The notes: generated by a model from the letters alone, not told the origin. Shown: positions 1-9,608, counted from the stretch's first letter. The stretch is DNA of 26,566 bases from JAGWRA01 sp035534615 (GCA_035534615.1 DATLRO010000066.1:1-26566), one strand, 5' to 3'. Numbers and translations: made by a program.

Positions 1-19
1 CGGTGGTCGCCGGCTGGTT

Positions 20-34
20 CAGGAGGATTCCATG
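20..34 (+). promoter_or_regulatory. Ribosome binding site of the BNR-repeat gene
   Basis: An AGGAGG core lies a few bases before the ATG at 32, an ideal Shine-Dalgarno position. It supports that start, which is followed at once by a signal peptide. Confidence 0.7.
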
Positions 35-3000
35 AGGACACCGCACAGGGGGAAGCGATGGGCCGCCACGCTTCTCGTGGCCGCCGGAGCGGCGACGATG
101 CTCGTGTTATCGGGCCATGCGCAGAGTGAACCGGCCGCGCCGGCGAAAGACCCGCTGAGGGCGCTTCATTTCAGGGCGATCGGCCCCCCGGGGAACCGGC
201 TGTCGGCCATTGTCGGCGTGCCGGGCGATCCGGCCGTGATGTATGTCGGCGCGGCCGACGGCGGCATCTTCAAGACCGATGACGGCGGCATCAACTGGCG
301 GCCGATCTTCGACCATCAGGACGTGTCGGCGATCGGCGCGCTGGCGATCGCGCCGTCGGCGCACAACGTCGTCTGGGCCGGCACCGGGGAAACGTGGCTG
401 ATCCGGCCGTTCTATGCGATGGGCGACGGCGTCTACAAGTCGACCGACGCCGGGCGCAGCTGGCAGCACATGGGCCTCGACGAGACCGGGCACATCGCCC
501 GGATCGTCGTCGATCCGCAGGCCGCCAGCCGCGTCTTCGTCTGCGCCCTCGGCCAGACGTTCGCACCGGGGCAGCAGCAGGGCGTGTTCCGCACGCTGGA
601 CGGCGGCAAGACGTGGCAGCGCGTGCTGTTCGTCAACGACACGACCGGCTGCTCCGATCTGGCGATGGACCCGCAGGATCCGAACACGCTGTTCGCCGGC
701 ATGTGGCAGATGCAGATCCACACCTGGAACCTCGACAGCGGCGGCACCGGGAGCGGCGTCTACGTGTCGCACGACGGCGGCGCCACCTGGAAGAAGCTGG
801 TGGGACACGGCCTGCCGGCCGCCGATCACCCGCTCGGCAAGGTCGCCGTGGCGATCGCCCCCAGCAATCCGCACCGCGTCTACGCGCTGATGCAGGACAA
901 GACGCCGGGGCTCTACCGCTCGAACAACGGCGGACGGAGCTGGCGGCTCGTCAACCAGTCGCATGCCCCCGACGAACGGGCGCCGTATTACACGAGGTTC
1001 ACGGTCTCGCCCGACAATGAGAACCTGCTCTACTTCGTCAGCGTCGCCTACAGCATCTCGCTGGACGGCGGCGACACCCTGCTCGTCCCGTCGCGGTTCC
1101 CGGGCGGTGCCGATGCCAGCGGCCAGGCGTCGGCCGGTGGCGACAACCACGACATCTGGATCGATCCGACCAACCCGAGCCGGATCCTCGTGGCGAACGA
1201 TGCCGGCGCGAGCTGGAGCCTCAATCACGGGCGCACCTTCAACCGCGTCGTGCTGCCGGTGGCGCAGATGTACCACGTCGCGACCGACAACGACATCCCG
1301 TACCACGTGCTGGGCAACAAGCAGGACGGGCCGTCCTACCGCGGGCCGAGCCGGGTGTTGTACGCCGGCTTCGGCGGCAGCGGCATCACCGCGGGCGACT
1401 GGGTGACGACCGCCGGCTGCGAGGACGGCTTCGCCGTCCCCGATCCGACCGACGGCAACATCGTCTGGGGCGGATGCGACAACGGCCGGCTGGACCGGAT
1501 GGACCACCGGACCGGCATGTCGCGCGACGTCACCGTCTGGCCGGTGGCCGGCCTCGGCTGGGCGCCCAAGGACATGAAGTACCGCTGGCACTGGGTGTTC
1601 CCGATCGCCATCTCACCCTTCGATCACAACCGCGTCTACGTCGGCAGCCAGTACGTCCACGAAACGACCGACGGCGGCCAGACGTGGAAGGTGATCAGCC
1701 CGGACCTGACGCTGAACGACAAGACCCATGAGGACAATTCCGGCGGCATCAGCTACGACAACCTCGTGACCTACGACGGCTCCACCGTCTGGGCGATCGC
1801 CGAATCGCCGGTCAAGGCGGGCGTCATCTGGGCCGGCACGAACGACGGGCAGGTGCAGGTCACGCTGGACGGCGGCGCGCACTGGACCAATGTCACGAAG
1901 AACATCCCGAACCTCGGACCGTGGGGGACCGTCTGGGACATCGCGCCGTCGCCGTTCGACGCCGCCACGGCCTACGTCGTCGTCAACCGGCAGCATCTGG
2001 GCGACTACAACACGTACGTCTTCAAGACCACGGATGACGGCAGGACGTGGACGCTCATCACCGGCAACATCCCGAAGTCGGTGAACGGATCGGCCCACTG
2101 CATCCTGCCCGACCCGGTGCGGAAGGGGATGCTGTACCTCGGCACCGACAACGCGCTCTACGTCTCGTGGGACGACGGCGGACACTGGACGCAGATCCGG
2201 AGCAACCTGCCGCCGGCGCCGATGTACTGGATGGTCATCCAGCCGACGTTCAACGACCTGGTGGTCGCGACTTACGGTCGCGGGATCTACATCCTCGACG
2301 ACATGACGCCGCTCCGGGACTACCAGCAGGCGCAGCAGCACGACGTGTACCTGTTCAAGCCGCGGCCGGCGTACCGCTTCCACGCGGTCGACGCCGCCCG
2401 GCAGTCCGAGCCGGGCGGCCACGTCATCGGCGAGAACGCCAGGTACGGCGCCGACTTCAATTTCTGGCTGAAGTCGCCGCAGAAGGACGTGGAACTGACC
2501 GTACTCGGACCGAACAACACGGTCGTCCGGACGCTGAAGGTGCGCGGCCACGAGGGCCTCAACCGCGTCTGGTGGGACCTGCGGTACGAATCGGGCGAGA
2601 AGCTGCACCTGCTGACGTCGCCGCCGGGGGCGCCGTGGGTCCCGGCGGACCGGCCGGTCGTGGCGTACGGCACGCAACTGCCGATGGTCGGACCGATCGT
2701 GCCGCCCGGAACCTATACCGTGCGGCTGACGGTCGGGGCGCAGCCGTTCAGTGCGCCGGTGCAGGTGCTGGCCGATCCGCACTCGCCCGGGACGCCGGCG
2801 CGCATCAAGGCGCAGGTCGACTTCCTGCTGCAGGTGCGCAACGAGGGGACCGAAGTGGCTGACATGATCAATCACCTGGAGCGGACGCGGAGGCAGGCCG
2901 AGAACGTCGAAACGCTGCTCGAGAGCCAGGGGGCGCAGTACGCCCCGGTCGTGAGCGCGGCGAAGGCGTTCGCGGACCAGGCGGCGGCGCTCGAGGGACG

Positions 3001-3286
3001 GATGTGGGACGTGCACAACACCGGACGGGGTGAGGACGTCTTCCGCCATCCTGTCCAGGTGTACGAACGCCTGGCGTGGATGGTCGATGAAATGACCGGC
3101 CGGCCGGGCGGCGGCAGCGGCGGGGCCGACCTGGGGCCGACCTCGCAGCAGGCGGCGGTGAACGCGGGGTTCCAGACGGAGATCGCGCAGCTCCAGACGG
3201 CGTTCAAGCAGTTCACCGGACCGACGACCGCGGCGTTCAACGACACGCTGAAGCAGCACAACCTGAAGCTGACGATCGAACCCTGA
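32..3286 (+). CDS. Secreted BNR/Asp-box beta-propeller protein (sortilin/VPS10-like, 'glycosyl hydrolase' family)
   Basis: This is a 1084-residue exported protein. Residues 1-31 form a signal peptide: basic start, hydrophobic core, and a likely cut after the Ala-Gln region near residue 31. About nine Asp-box motifs (S/T-x-D-x-G-x-x-W type, such as KTDDGGINW, RTLDGGKTW, ETTDGGQTW, KTTDDGRTW) are spread over residues 80-720, as in seven- or ten-bladed VPS10/sialidase-like propellers. The last 330 residues hold a beta-sandwich-like part with a WWDLRYE motif and a helical tail near residues 920-1080. Databases often call this family 'glycosyl hydrolase', but I see no sialidase catalytic set, so binding or a scaffold role is as likely. 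Such proteins are abundant in Acidobacteriota. The start has a good AGGAGG. It stands alone, with a hairpin after the stop. Confidence 0.9.
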   Translation: MRTPHRGKRWAATLLVAAGAATMLVLSGHAQSEPAAPAKDPLRALHFRAIGPPGNRLSAIVGVPGDPAVMYVGAADGGIFKTDDGGINWRPIFDHQDVSAIGALAIAPSAHNVVWAGTGETWLIRPFYAMGDGVYKSTDAGRSWQHMGLDETGHIARIVVDPQAASRVFVCALGQTFAPGQQQGVFRTLDGGKTWQRVLFVNDTTGCSDLAMDPQDPNTLFAGMWQMQIHTWNLDSGGTGSGVYVSHDGGATWKKLVGHGLPAADHPLGKVAVAIAPSNPHRVYALMQDKTPGLYRSNNGGRSWRLVNQSHAPDERAPYYTRFTVSPDNENLLYFVSVAYSISLDGGDTLLVPSRFPGGADASGQASAGGDNHDIWIDPTNPSRILVANDAGASWSLNHGRTFNRVVLPVAQMYHVATDNDIPYHVLGNKQDGPSYRGPSRVLYAGFGGSGITAGDWVTTAGCEDGFAVPDPTDGNIVWGGCDNGRLDRMDHRTGMSRDVTVWPVAGLGWAPKDMKYRWHWVFPIAISPFDHNRVYVGSQYVHETTDGGQTWKVISPDLTLNDKTHEDNSGGISYDNLVTYDGSTVWAIAESPVKAGVIWAGTNDGQVQVTLDGGAHWTNVTKNIPNLGPWGTVWDIAPSPFDAATAYVVVNRQHLGDYNTYVFKTTDDGRTWTLITGNIPKSVNGSAHCILPDPVRKGMLYLGTDNALYVSWDDGGHWTQIRSNLPPAPMYWMVIQPTFNDLVVATYGRGIYILDDMTPLRDYQQAQQHDVYLFKPRPAYRFHAVDAARQSEPGGHVIGENARYGADFNFWLKSPQKDVELTVLGPNNTVVRTLKVRGHEGLNRVWWDLRYESGEKLHLLTSPPGAPWVPADRPVVAYGTQLPMVGPIVPPGTYTVRLTVGAQPFSAPVQVLADPHSPGTPARIKAQVDFLLQVRNEGTEVADMINHLERTRRQAENVETLLESQGAQYAPVVSAAKAFADQAAALEGRMWDVHNTGRGEDVFRHPVQVYERLAWMVDEMTGRPGGGSGGADLGPTSQQAAVNAGFQTEIAQLQTAFKQFTGPTTAAFNDTLKQHNLKLTIEP

Positions 3287-3319
3287 CGGGAGATCCCTGA
3301 CCGGGAACCGAAGACGCAG

Positions 3320-3352
3320 GAAGGGGGCAGGCCCGCGCGGCCGGCCCCCTTC
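3320..3352 (+). terminator. Strong hairpin after the BNR-repeat gene, likely terminator
   Basis: The 9-bp perfect arms GAAGGGGGC (3320-3328) and GCCCCCTTC (3344-3352) enclose a second GGCC/GGCC stem. A pyrimidine-rich CT tract follows. It lies 34 bp past the stop at 3286. There is no pure T run, so intrinsic termination is likely but not certain. Confidence 0.6.
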
Positions 3353-3365
3353 CACCCTCTCCCTT

Positions 3366-3410
3366 CCCCGCCCCCGCCCCCGCCCCCGCCCCCGAGCCCC
3401 GAGCCCCGAG
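3366..3410. repeat. C-run tandem repeat; G-quadruplex motif on the minus strand
   Basis: Seven runs of four or five C are separated by single G or GAG: a CCCCCG hexamer unit repeated four times, then GAGCCCC twice. The minus strand therefore has consecutive G5 tracts with one-base loops, a textbook G-quadruplex motif. It sits between the BNR gene terminator and the hydrogenase operon start at 3454. Confidence 0.75.
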
Positions 3411-3453
3411 CACTGCCCAAGCACCGCCCCCCCTAGAGACGTATGATGGGCTC

Positions 3454-4626
3454 ATGCCCGGACCAGCCGTGCTGCAACGCGAGGCGTTCGGCGATCTGCT
3501 CGCGGCGCTGCAGGGCCGGGGGTACCGCGTCGTCGGGCCCACGGTCCGCGATGGCGCGATCGTGTACGGCGACCTGCACGCCGTCGACGACCTGCCGATC
3601 GGCTGGACCGACGAGCAGGACGGGGGAACCTACCGGCTGAAGCCGAGGGGCGACCGCGCGCTGTTCGGCTACAACGTCGGCCCCCAATCCTGGAAACAGT
3701 ACTTTCACCCGCCCGTCGTCCGCCTCTGGCGGGCGTCGCGCGACCGGAACGGGCTCCACTTCGACGACAGCACTCCAGACGGGCCGCCGCCGAAGCTGGC
3801 GCTGATCGGCGTGCGATCGTGCGAGCTGCACGCGATCGCCATCCAGGATCGCGTCCTGCTCGGCGGGGCGACGGTCGATCCGCTGTACGAGGCGCGGCGC
3901 CACGGCGCCTTCATTGTCGCCGTGCAGTGCGGGCAGGCCGGGCGCACCTGTTTCTGCGCGTCGATGAACGCCGGCCCGACGGCCACGGCCGGCTTCGACC
4001 TGGCGCTCACGGAGGTCCTGGACGGCGCGCGGCATTACTTCGTGGCCGAGGCGGGAACGGCGGACGGGGCAGACTTGCTCGCGCGGCTGCCGCATCGCCC
4101 GGCCGCTGCTTCCGATGTGGCGGAGGCCGACGCCCGTCACCGGCAGGCGGCGGCGCAGATGGGCCGGACGATGGACACGACCGGCATCAAGGACCTGCTG
4201 TACGCGAACGCCGATCACCCCCGCTGGAACGACGTGGCGTCGCGCTGCCTGACGTGCGGCAACTGCACGATGGTCTGCCCCACCTGTTTCTGCACGACCG
4301 TCGAGGAGGTCGGCGATCTGGCCGGGCAGTCGGCCGAGCGCCGGCAGACCTGGGACTCCTGCTTCACGATGGACTTCTCGTACATCCACGGCGGCAGCAT
4401 CCGGCGGTCCGCGAAGTCCCGGTACCGGCAGTGGATGACGCACAAGCTGGCCAGCTGGATCGATCAGTTCGGCAGCTCGGGCTGCGTCGGCTGCGGCCGC
4501 TGCATCACCTGGTGTCCGGTCGGCATCGACCTCACCGAAGAAGTCCGGGCGATCCGGGCCGGCGGCGGCCGGACCGCGGCGGACGGGGAGCCTCGCGATG
4601 GAAACGCTGGAACCGCTGCTCGCTGA
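3454..4626 (+). CDS. hydB: Group 3b [NiFe]-hydrogenase (sulfhydrogenase) beta subunit, 4Fe-4S dicluster protein
   Basis: This 390-residue cytoplasmic electron-transfer subunit resembles sulfhydrogenase HydB and anaerobic sulfite reductase subunit A. The N-terminal two thirds (with ALIGVRSCELHAI near residue 120) is the family's characteristic domain. Two ferredoxin-type clusters follow: CLTCGNCTMVCPTC from Cys265 and CVGCGRCITWCPVG from Cys344. The domain order and length match HydB. It should pass electrons between HydG (flavin, NAD(P)) and the HydD/HydA core. Its end overlaps the next gene by 29 bp, marking it as first gene of a translationally coupled operon. The ATG at 3454 has no clear Shine-Dalgarno; a nearby ATG at 3443 is in another frame and gives only a 65-codon reading frame. 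Anaerobic sulfite reductase A is the main alternative, but the genes that follow settle it as hydrogenase. Confidence 0.92.
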   Translation: MPGPAVLQREAFGDLLAALQGRGYRVVGPTVRDGAIVYGDLHAVDDLPIGWTDEQDGGTYRLKPRGDRALFGYNVGPQSWKQYFHPPVVRLWRASRDRNGLHFDDSTPDGPPPKLALIGVRSCELHAIAIQDRVLLGGATVDPLYEARRHGAFIVAVQCGQAGRTCFCASMNAGPTATAGFDLALTEVLDGARHYFVAEAGTADGADLLARLPHRPAAASDVAEADARHRQAAAQMGRTMDTTGIKDLLYANADHPRWNDVASRCLTCGNCTMVCPTCFCTTVEEVGDLAGQSAERRQTWDSCFTMDFSYIHGGSIRRSAKSRYRQWMTHKLASWIDQFGSSGCVGCGRCITWCPVGIDLTEEVRAIRAGGGRTAADGEPRDGNAGTAAR

Positions 4627-5056
4627 GCACCCGTTCTCGAGGACGCTCCAGGCGCGGCATCTCCAGGTGCTCGTCGGGTGCGCGTCGAACGTCCGCTTCG
4701 AGGCGGGCGCGTTCCTCTTCCGCGAGGGGCAGGCGGCCGACCGCTTCTACCTGATCCGCGAGGGCAAGGTCGCCATCGAGATCGCGGCGCCGACGGCGAC
4801 GCTGACGATGCTGACGGTGGAGGGCGGCGAGGTGCTCGGCTGGTCGTGGCTCTTCCCGCCGTACCGCTGGAAGTTCGACGCCCGCGCGATCGAGCCCACG
4901 CGCGCAATCGCCCTCGATGCGCAGTGCCTGCGCGCGAAGTGCGAGGCGGACCACGATCTCGGGTACGACCTGCTGAAGCAGTTCGCGCTCATGGTCGAGC
5001 AGCGCCTGCACGCCACGCGTCTGCAGCTGCTGAACGCGTATGACGTCAACGCCTGA
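4598..5056 (+). CDS. Stand-alone cyclic-nucleotide-binding (Crp/Fnr effector-type) domain protein in the hydrogenase operon
   Basis: These 152 residues are almost entirely one cNMP-binding beta-roll. FREGQAADRFYLIREGKVAIEI (residues 37 onward) is the typical strand-turn pattern, and GGEVLGWSWLFPPYRWKFDARA replaces the usual phosphate-binding cassette. A C-terminal helix follows, but no helix-turn-helix, so it is not a DNA-binding regulator. The Trp/Pro-rich cassette differs from true cAMP binders, so the ligand is uncertain. It starts inside the end of hydB behind a GGGGAG ribosome site and overlaps hydG by 17 bp. My recollection is that such domains recur in bacterial group 3b hydrogenase operons. 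Its role is therefore probably allosteric or structural control of this enzyme rather than transcription; that is inference. Confidence 0.85.
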   Translation: METLEPLLAEHPFSRTLQARHLQVLVGCASNVRFEAGAFLFREGQAADRFYLIREGKVAIEIAAPTATLTMLTVEGGEVLGWSWLFPPYRWKFDARAIEPTRAIALDAQCLRAKCEADHDLGYDLLKQFALMVEQRLHATRLQLLNAYDVNA

Positions 5057-5900
5057 GCCGGCCGCCGCCGGCGTCGCGTCTGCCACGGCTCCGCGGCCGT
5101 TCCGCGTCATCCGCGTGCGGCACGACACGGGCGACACGACGACGCTGACGTTCGAGGCGGTGGGCGGCGGCCGTTTGCCGCCGTTTGCCGCCGGCCAGTT
5201 CAACATGGTGTACGTCTTCGGCGTCGGCGAGGTGCCGATGTCGATCACCGGCGACTCCGCCCGTCCGGACGTCGTCGTCCACACCGCCCGCGGCGTCGGC
5301 CCGGTGTCCTCGGCGATCGCCCGGCTGAAGCGGGGCGACCTCGTCGGGCTGCGCGGCCCGTTCGGCCGCGGCTGGCCGGTGGACGAGGCGGCGGGCGGCG
5401 ACCTCGTGATGATCGCCGGCGGCCTCGGCCTCGCGCCGCTGCGGCCGGTCCTCTATCAGGTGCTCGCGAACCGGGCGGCGTTCGGCCGCGTGTCGCTCCT
5501 GTACGGCGCGAAGACGCCCGACGTGCTGCTCTACCGGAAGGAGCTGGAACGGTGGCGGTCGGACGGGACGGTGCGCGTGGACATCTCGGTCGACCAGCCG
5601 GCGGCCGGGTGGACCGGCCGGGTGGGGGTCGCGGCCTCGCTGATTCCGCGGCTGGCGATCGATCCGGCGCGGACGGTGGCGATGATCTGCGGACCGGAAG
5701 TGATGATGCGCTTCACCGTGCGCGAGCTCGAGCGGAGCGGGCTGGCGCAGACGGCGATCTACCTGTCGATGGAGCGGAACATGAAGTGCGCGGTCGGATT
5801 CTGCGGGCACTGCCAGCTCGGGCCGCACTTCATCTGCCGGGACGGCCCGGTGTTTCGCGCCGATCGCCTCATGACGGCGCTGGCCGTCCGCGAGCTGTGA
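5040..5900 (+). CDS. hydG: Group 3b hydrogenase gamma subunit, FAD/NAD(P)-binding oxidoreductase
   Basis: This 286-residue diaphorase subunit of the ferredoxin-NADP reductase/dihydroorotate dehydrogenase electron-transfer type exchanges electrons with NAD(P)H. Seen in the sequence: an N-terminal FAD-binding barrel (PFRVIRVRHDT, then PMSIT near residue 65), the nucleotide-binding signature GGLGLAPLRPVL near residue 128, and a C-terminal cysteine cluster CAVGFCGHCQLGPHFIC from about Cys250 that binds a [2Fe-2S] centre. Length and order match sulfhydrogenase HydG. Its start overlaps the cyclic-nucleotide-domain gene by 17 bp, and its stop is one base before hydD. Cofactor preference (NADP is usual for group 3b) cannot be read here. 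Confidence 0.93.
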   Translation: MTSTPEPAAAGVASATAPRPFRVIRVRHDTGDTTTLTFEAVGGGRLPPFAAGQFNMVYVFGVGEVPMSITGDSARPDVVVHTARGVGPVSSAIARLKRGDLVGLRGPFGRGWPVDEAAGGDLVMIAGGLGLAPLRPVLYQVLANRAAFGRVSLLYGAKTPDVLLYRKELERWRSDGTVRVDISVDQPAAGWTGRVGVAASLIPRLAIDPARTVAMICGPEVMMRFTVRELERSGLAQTAIYLSMERNMKCAVGFCGHCQLGPHFICRDGPVFRADRLMTALAVREL

Positions 5901-5901
5901 G

Positions 5902-6670
5902 ATGAGACGAGCGAGGAAGCCCCGCCTGGCGGTCTGGAAGTTCGCGTCGTGCGACGGCTGCCAGCTCAGCCTGCTCGACTGCGAGGACGAGCTGCTGGCG
6001 CTGGCCGGCGAGGTGGAGATCGCGCGCTTCGCGGAAGCGTCGAGCGCGACCGTCCGCGGGCCGTACGACCTGTCGCTCGTGGAGGGCTCGATCACGACCC
6101 CCGGCGACGCCGAACGGATCCAGCAGGTGCGGCGCGCGTCGAAGCGCCTGGTGACCATTGGCGCGTGCGCGACGGCCGGCGGGATCCAGGCGCTCCGGAA
6201 CTTCGCGGACGTCCGGGACTTCATCGCGCTCGTGTACGCGAAGCCGGAGTACATCGACAGCCTCGCGCGCTCGACGCCGATCGCCGATCACGTCCAGGTC
6301 GACTTCGAGCTGCGCGGCTGCCCGGTCAGCCGGGAGCAGCTCCTCGAGGTGATCGGTGCGTTCCTCCGCGGGCGGCGGCCGAACACGCCGGCCTCCAGCG
6401 TCTGCCTGGCCTGCAAGCGGCGCGGGATCGTCTGCGTGATGGTGGCGCACGGCACGCCGTGCCTGGGGCCCGTGACGCAGGACGGCTGCGGCGCGCTGTG
6501 CCCGGCCTACGATCGGGGCTGCTACGGCTGCTTCGGCCCGATGGAGACGCCGAACACGGCGGCGCTGAGCCGGCACCTGGCCGCGCTCGGCACGACCCGC
6601 CGCGGCCTCGTGCGCCTGTTCCGGAGCTTCAATGCCGGCGCGGAGCCGTTCCGGCGCGAGAGCGAGATTC

Positions 6671-6696
<26 letters not shown>
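5902..6696 (+). CDS. hydD: Group 3b [NiFe]-hydrogenase small (delta) subunit
   Basis: This 264-residue small subunit carries the FeS relay. FASCDGCQLSLL (Cys17, Cys20) gives the first two ligands of the proximal 4Fe-4S cluster; IGACATAGG near residue 90 and the RGCPVSREQL motif near residue 138 supply the others. A C-terminal cysteine-rich stretch (CLACKRRGIVC, then CGALCPAYDRGCYGCFGP) continues the relay. There is no Tat signal, consistent with a cytoplasmic group 3 enzyme. It begins one base after the hydG stop. Its last 26 bp overlap hydA, so the two core subunits are translationally coupled. Confidence 0.95.
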
Positions 6697-7956
<1,260 letters not shown>

Positions 7957-7960
<4 letters not shown>

Positions 7961-8433
7961 GCGGACCGGCCGTCCTGGTCGTCGGCGTCGGCAACCCGCT
8001 GCGCGGCGACGATGGCGCGGGGCGCGCCGTGGCGCGGCTGGTGCGGGCGCGCGCGATCCCGGCCGTCGACGTGATCGAGCAGGACGGCGACGCGGCCTCG
8101 CTGGTGGATGCCTGGCGGCAGGCGGGCGCGGTCATCCTCGTCGACGCGCTGCAGTCGGGCGCCGAGCCGGGGAGCATCCGCCGGTTCGAGGTGTCGCACC
8201 GCCCGTTGCCCGGGCGGATGTTCGGGCCGTCGACGCACGCCTTCGGCCTGTTCGACGCCGTGGAGCTGGCGCGTGCGCTGAATCAGCTGCCGCCGGTGCT
8301 GATCGTGTACGGGATCGAAGGGCAGTCGTTCGCGATGGGCGGCGGCCTGTCCGCCCGCATCCAGGCGGCTGTGCCGGAGCTCGCGGCGCGCGTGGCGGAC
8401 GAGGCGCTCGCGCTGCGGGCTCCGGCATCATAG
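7957..8433 (+). CDS. [NiFe]-hydrogenase maturation endopeptidase (HybD/HycI family)
   Basis: This 158-residue peptidase of family M52 should clip the C-terminal tail of HydA after nickel insertion. Seen: N-terminal VVGVGNPLRGDDGAG, whose acidic pair Asp18-Asp19 matches the first nickel ligand position, LVDALQSG with Asp63, and STHAFGL with His94. These are the three acidic/histidine sites expected from HybD. The start is the ATG of an ATGA overlap with hydA. A longer open frame runs upstream to 6973 but is only read-through of another frame of hydA. It is the last gene of the operon; 155 bp follow before the next gene. Confidence 0.92.
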
Positions 8434-8500
8434 GCACCGGGGCCGGCGACTCCAGCGCCGCGGAGCGGGTCAGTGCGTTCGCCCTGGAGAAGAGCCCGGC

Positions 8501-8529
8501 TTGACAGACGCGGCTGCGCTCTCCAGCAT
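8501..8529 (+). promoter_or_regulatory. Possible sigma70-type promoter for the dehydrogenase cluster
   Basis: A perfect TTGACA at 8501-8506 is followed, after 17 bp, by CAGCAT at 8524-8529, which keeps the key second A and final T of a -10 box. It lies 60 bp before the ATG at 8589. The -35 is convincing in a GC-rich gap; the -10 is weak. Confidence 0.4.
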
Positions 8530-8544
8530 AGAGGCGCAACTGGA

Positions 8545-8570
8545 CGGCCGGCGGCGCCGCCCGCCGGCCG
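8545..8570 (+). other. Perfect 10-bp hairpin in the presumed leader of the ketopantoate-reductase-like gene
   Basis: Arms CGGCCGGCGG (8545-8554) and CCGCCGGCCG (8561-8570) pair perfectly around a 6-nt loop, between the candidate promoter at 8501-8529 and the ATG at 8589. It could terminate read-through from the hydrogenase operon or control the gene downstream. No T run follows. Confidence 0.5.
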
Positions 8571-8588
8571 GCATCCGGATTCCCGTTC

Positions 8589-9491
8589 ATGCACATCATC
8601 GTCCTCGGCGCCGGCGCCATCGGCACGTTCTATGGCGCCCGGCTCTCCACCCACCACGACGTGACGCTCGTCGCGCGGCCCGGGCACGTCGATCGGATCA
8701 CCCGCGAGGGCGTCCGCATCACCGGCCTCGACGATGTCACCGTCCGCGTGCGCGCGGCCACGGCCGTCGAGGCGGTGCCGCCCGGCTCGCTGATCCTGCT
8801 GACGACCAAGGTGTACGATACCGAGGCGGCGATCGGCGCCATCGTCGACCGGCTGGGGCCCGACACCTGCATCCTGTGCCTCCAGAACGGGCTCTACAGC
8901 GAGGAGATCGTCCGGCGGATCGTCGTCGGCCGCTGCCCGGTGCTGAGGGGGATCACGATGTTCGGCGTCACCTTCGTCGCGCCCGGCGTCGTCGCGCTGA
9001 AGGGGGAGGGCTGGACGTCGATCGAGGCCGGCCCGCGCAGCCGGGCGCTGGCCGACCTGTTCAGCGAATGCCGGCTGGACGGGCGGGTGTCGCCGGACAT
9101 CCGCGCCGAGATGTGGCGGAAGGTGATCGTCAACTGCGTGATCAATCCGCTGACCGCCATGACCGGCATGGACGTCGGCTGGATGGCGGACGAGCGGATC
9201 GATCCGCTGAAGCGATTGATCGCGGCCGAGTGCGCGGCGGTGGCCGAGAGGGACGGCCTCGTGATCGCCGAGGACCTCGTCCGGATGATCAACGACGTGT
9301 ACCGCCCGTCGCACAATCTGTCATCGATGCACCAGGACCTGCTGAAGGGACGCCGCACCGAGATCGACTATCTGAACGGCGCCGTCGTCCGGATGGGCGA
9401 GCGCTACGGCCTGGACTGTCCCGTCAATCGGGCCCTGGCCGGCATCATCGGCCGCATGGAGACGGTGGCGGCCGGCCGGCAGGACGGCTGA
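8589..9491 (+). CDS. 2-dehydropantoate 2-reductase (ApbA/PanE) family protein
   Basis: This 300-residue NAD(P)H-dependent reductase of the ketopantoate reductase family has the Rossmann motif GAGAIG at residues 7-12. The catalytic Lys178 lies in WRKVIVNCVINPL, with Asn182 and Asn186 as the usual supporting residues, and Glu258 lies in GRRTEIDYLNG, the family signature. These are all the residues expected of an active enzyme. No pantothenate genes are near, and it leads a cluster with a hydroxyacid dehydrogenase and an aldehyde dehydrogenase. It may therefore act on another 2-oxo or 2-hydroxy acid; I withhold the panE symbol for that reason. A 117-bp gap separates it from the next gene. Confidence 0.88.
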   Translation: MHIIVLGAGAIGTFYGARLSTHHDVTLVARPGHVDRITREGVRITGLDDVTVRVRAATAVEAVPPGSLILLTTKVYDTEAAIGAIVDRLGPDTCILCLQNGLYSEEIVRRIVVGRCPVLRGITMFGVTFVAPGVVALKGEGWTSIEAGPRSRALADLFSECRLDGRVSPDIRAEMWRKVIVNCVINPLTAMTGMDVGWMADERIDPLKRLIAAECAAVAERDGLVIAEDLVRMINDVYRPSHNLSSMHQDLLKGRRTEIDYLNGAVVRMGERYGLDCPVNRALAGIIGRMETVAAGRQDG

Positions 9492-9496
9492 GCCGG

Positions 9497-9513
9497 CGGC
9501 CGGGCCCCGGCCG
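9497..9513 (+). terminator. Short GC hairpin after the ketopantoate-reductase-like gene
   Basis: Arms CGGCCGG (9497-9503) and CCGGCCG (9507-9513) with a 3-nt loop lie 6 bp past the stop at 9491. There is no T tract; it may be a transcription pause or an RNA 3' end rather than a full terminator. Confidence 0.3.
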
Positions 9514-9608
9514 GCCCGGCGTCGGGGTTGATCGGACGGGCGTGTCCGCGTAGGCTGCCGTGGTCCTGCGGGCGCCGCGCCTCGACTCGCCGCGAAAGGA
9601 AGGGTGGG

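Noticed and set aside
107..1591. 494-codon minus-strand open frame opposite the BNR-repeat gene
   Set aside because: Low-complexity Arg/Val/Ala/Asp composition typical of a shadow frame; no ribosome site or family signature.
1613..3424. 603-codon open frame on the minus strand opposite the BNR-repeat gene
   Set aside because: It is Arg/Val/His-rich with no domain pattern, and overlaps a gene with a signal peptide and nine Asp boxes. In GC-rich DNA such antisense frames are expected.
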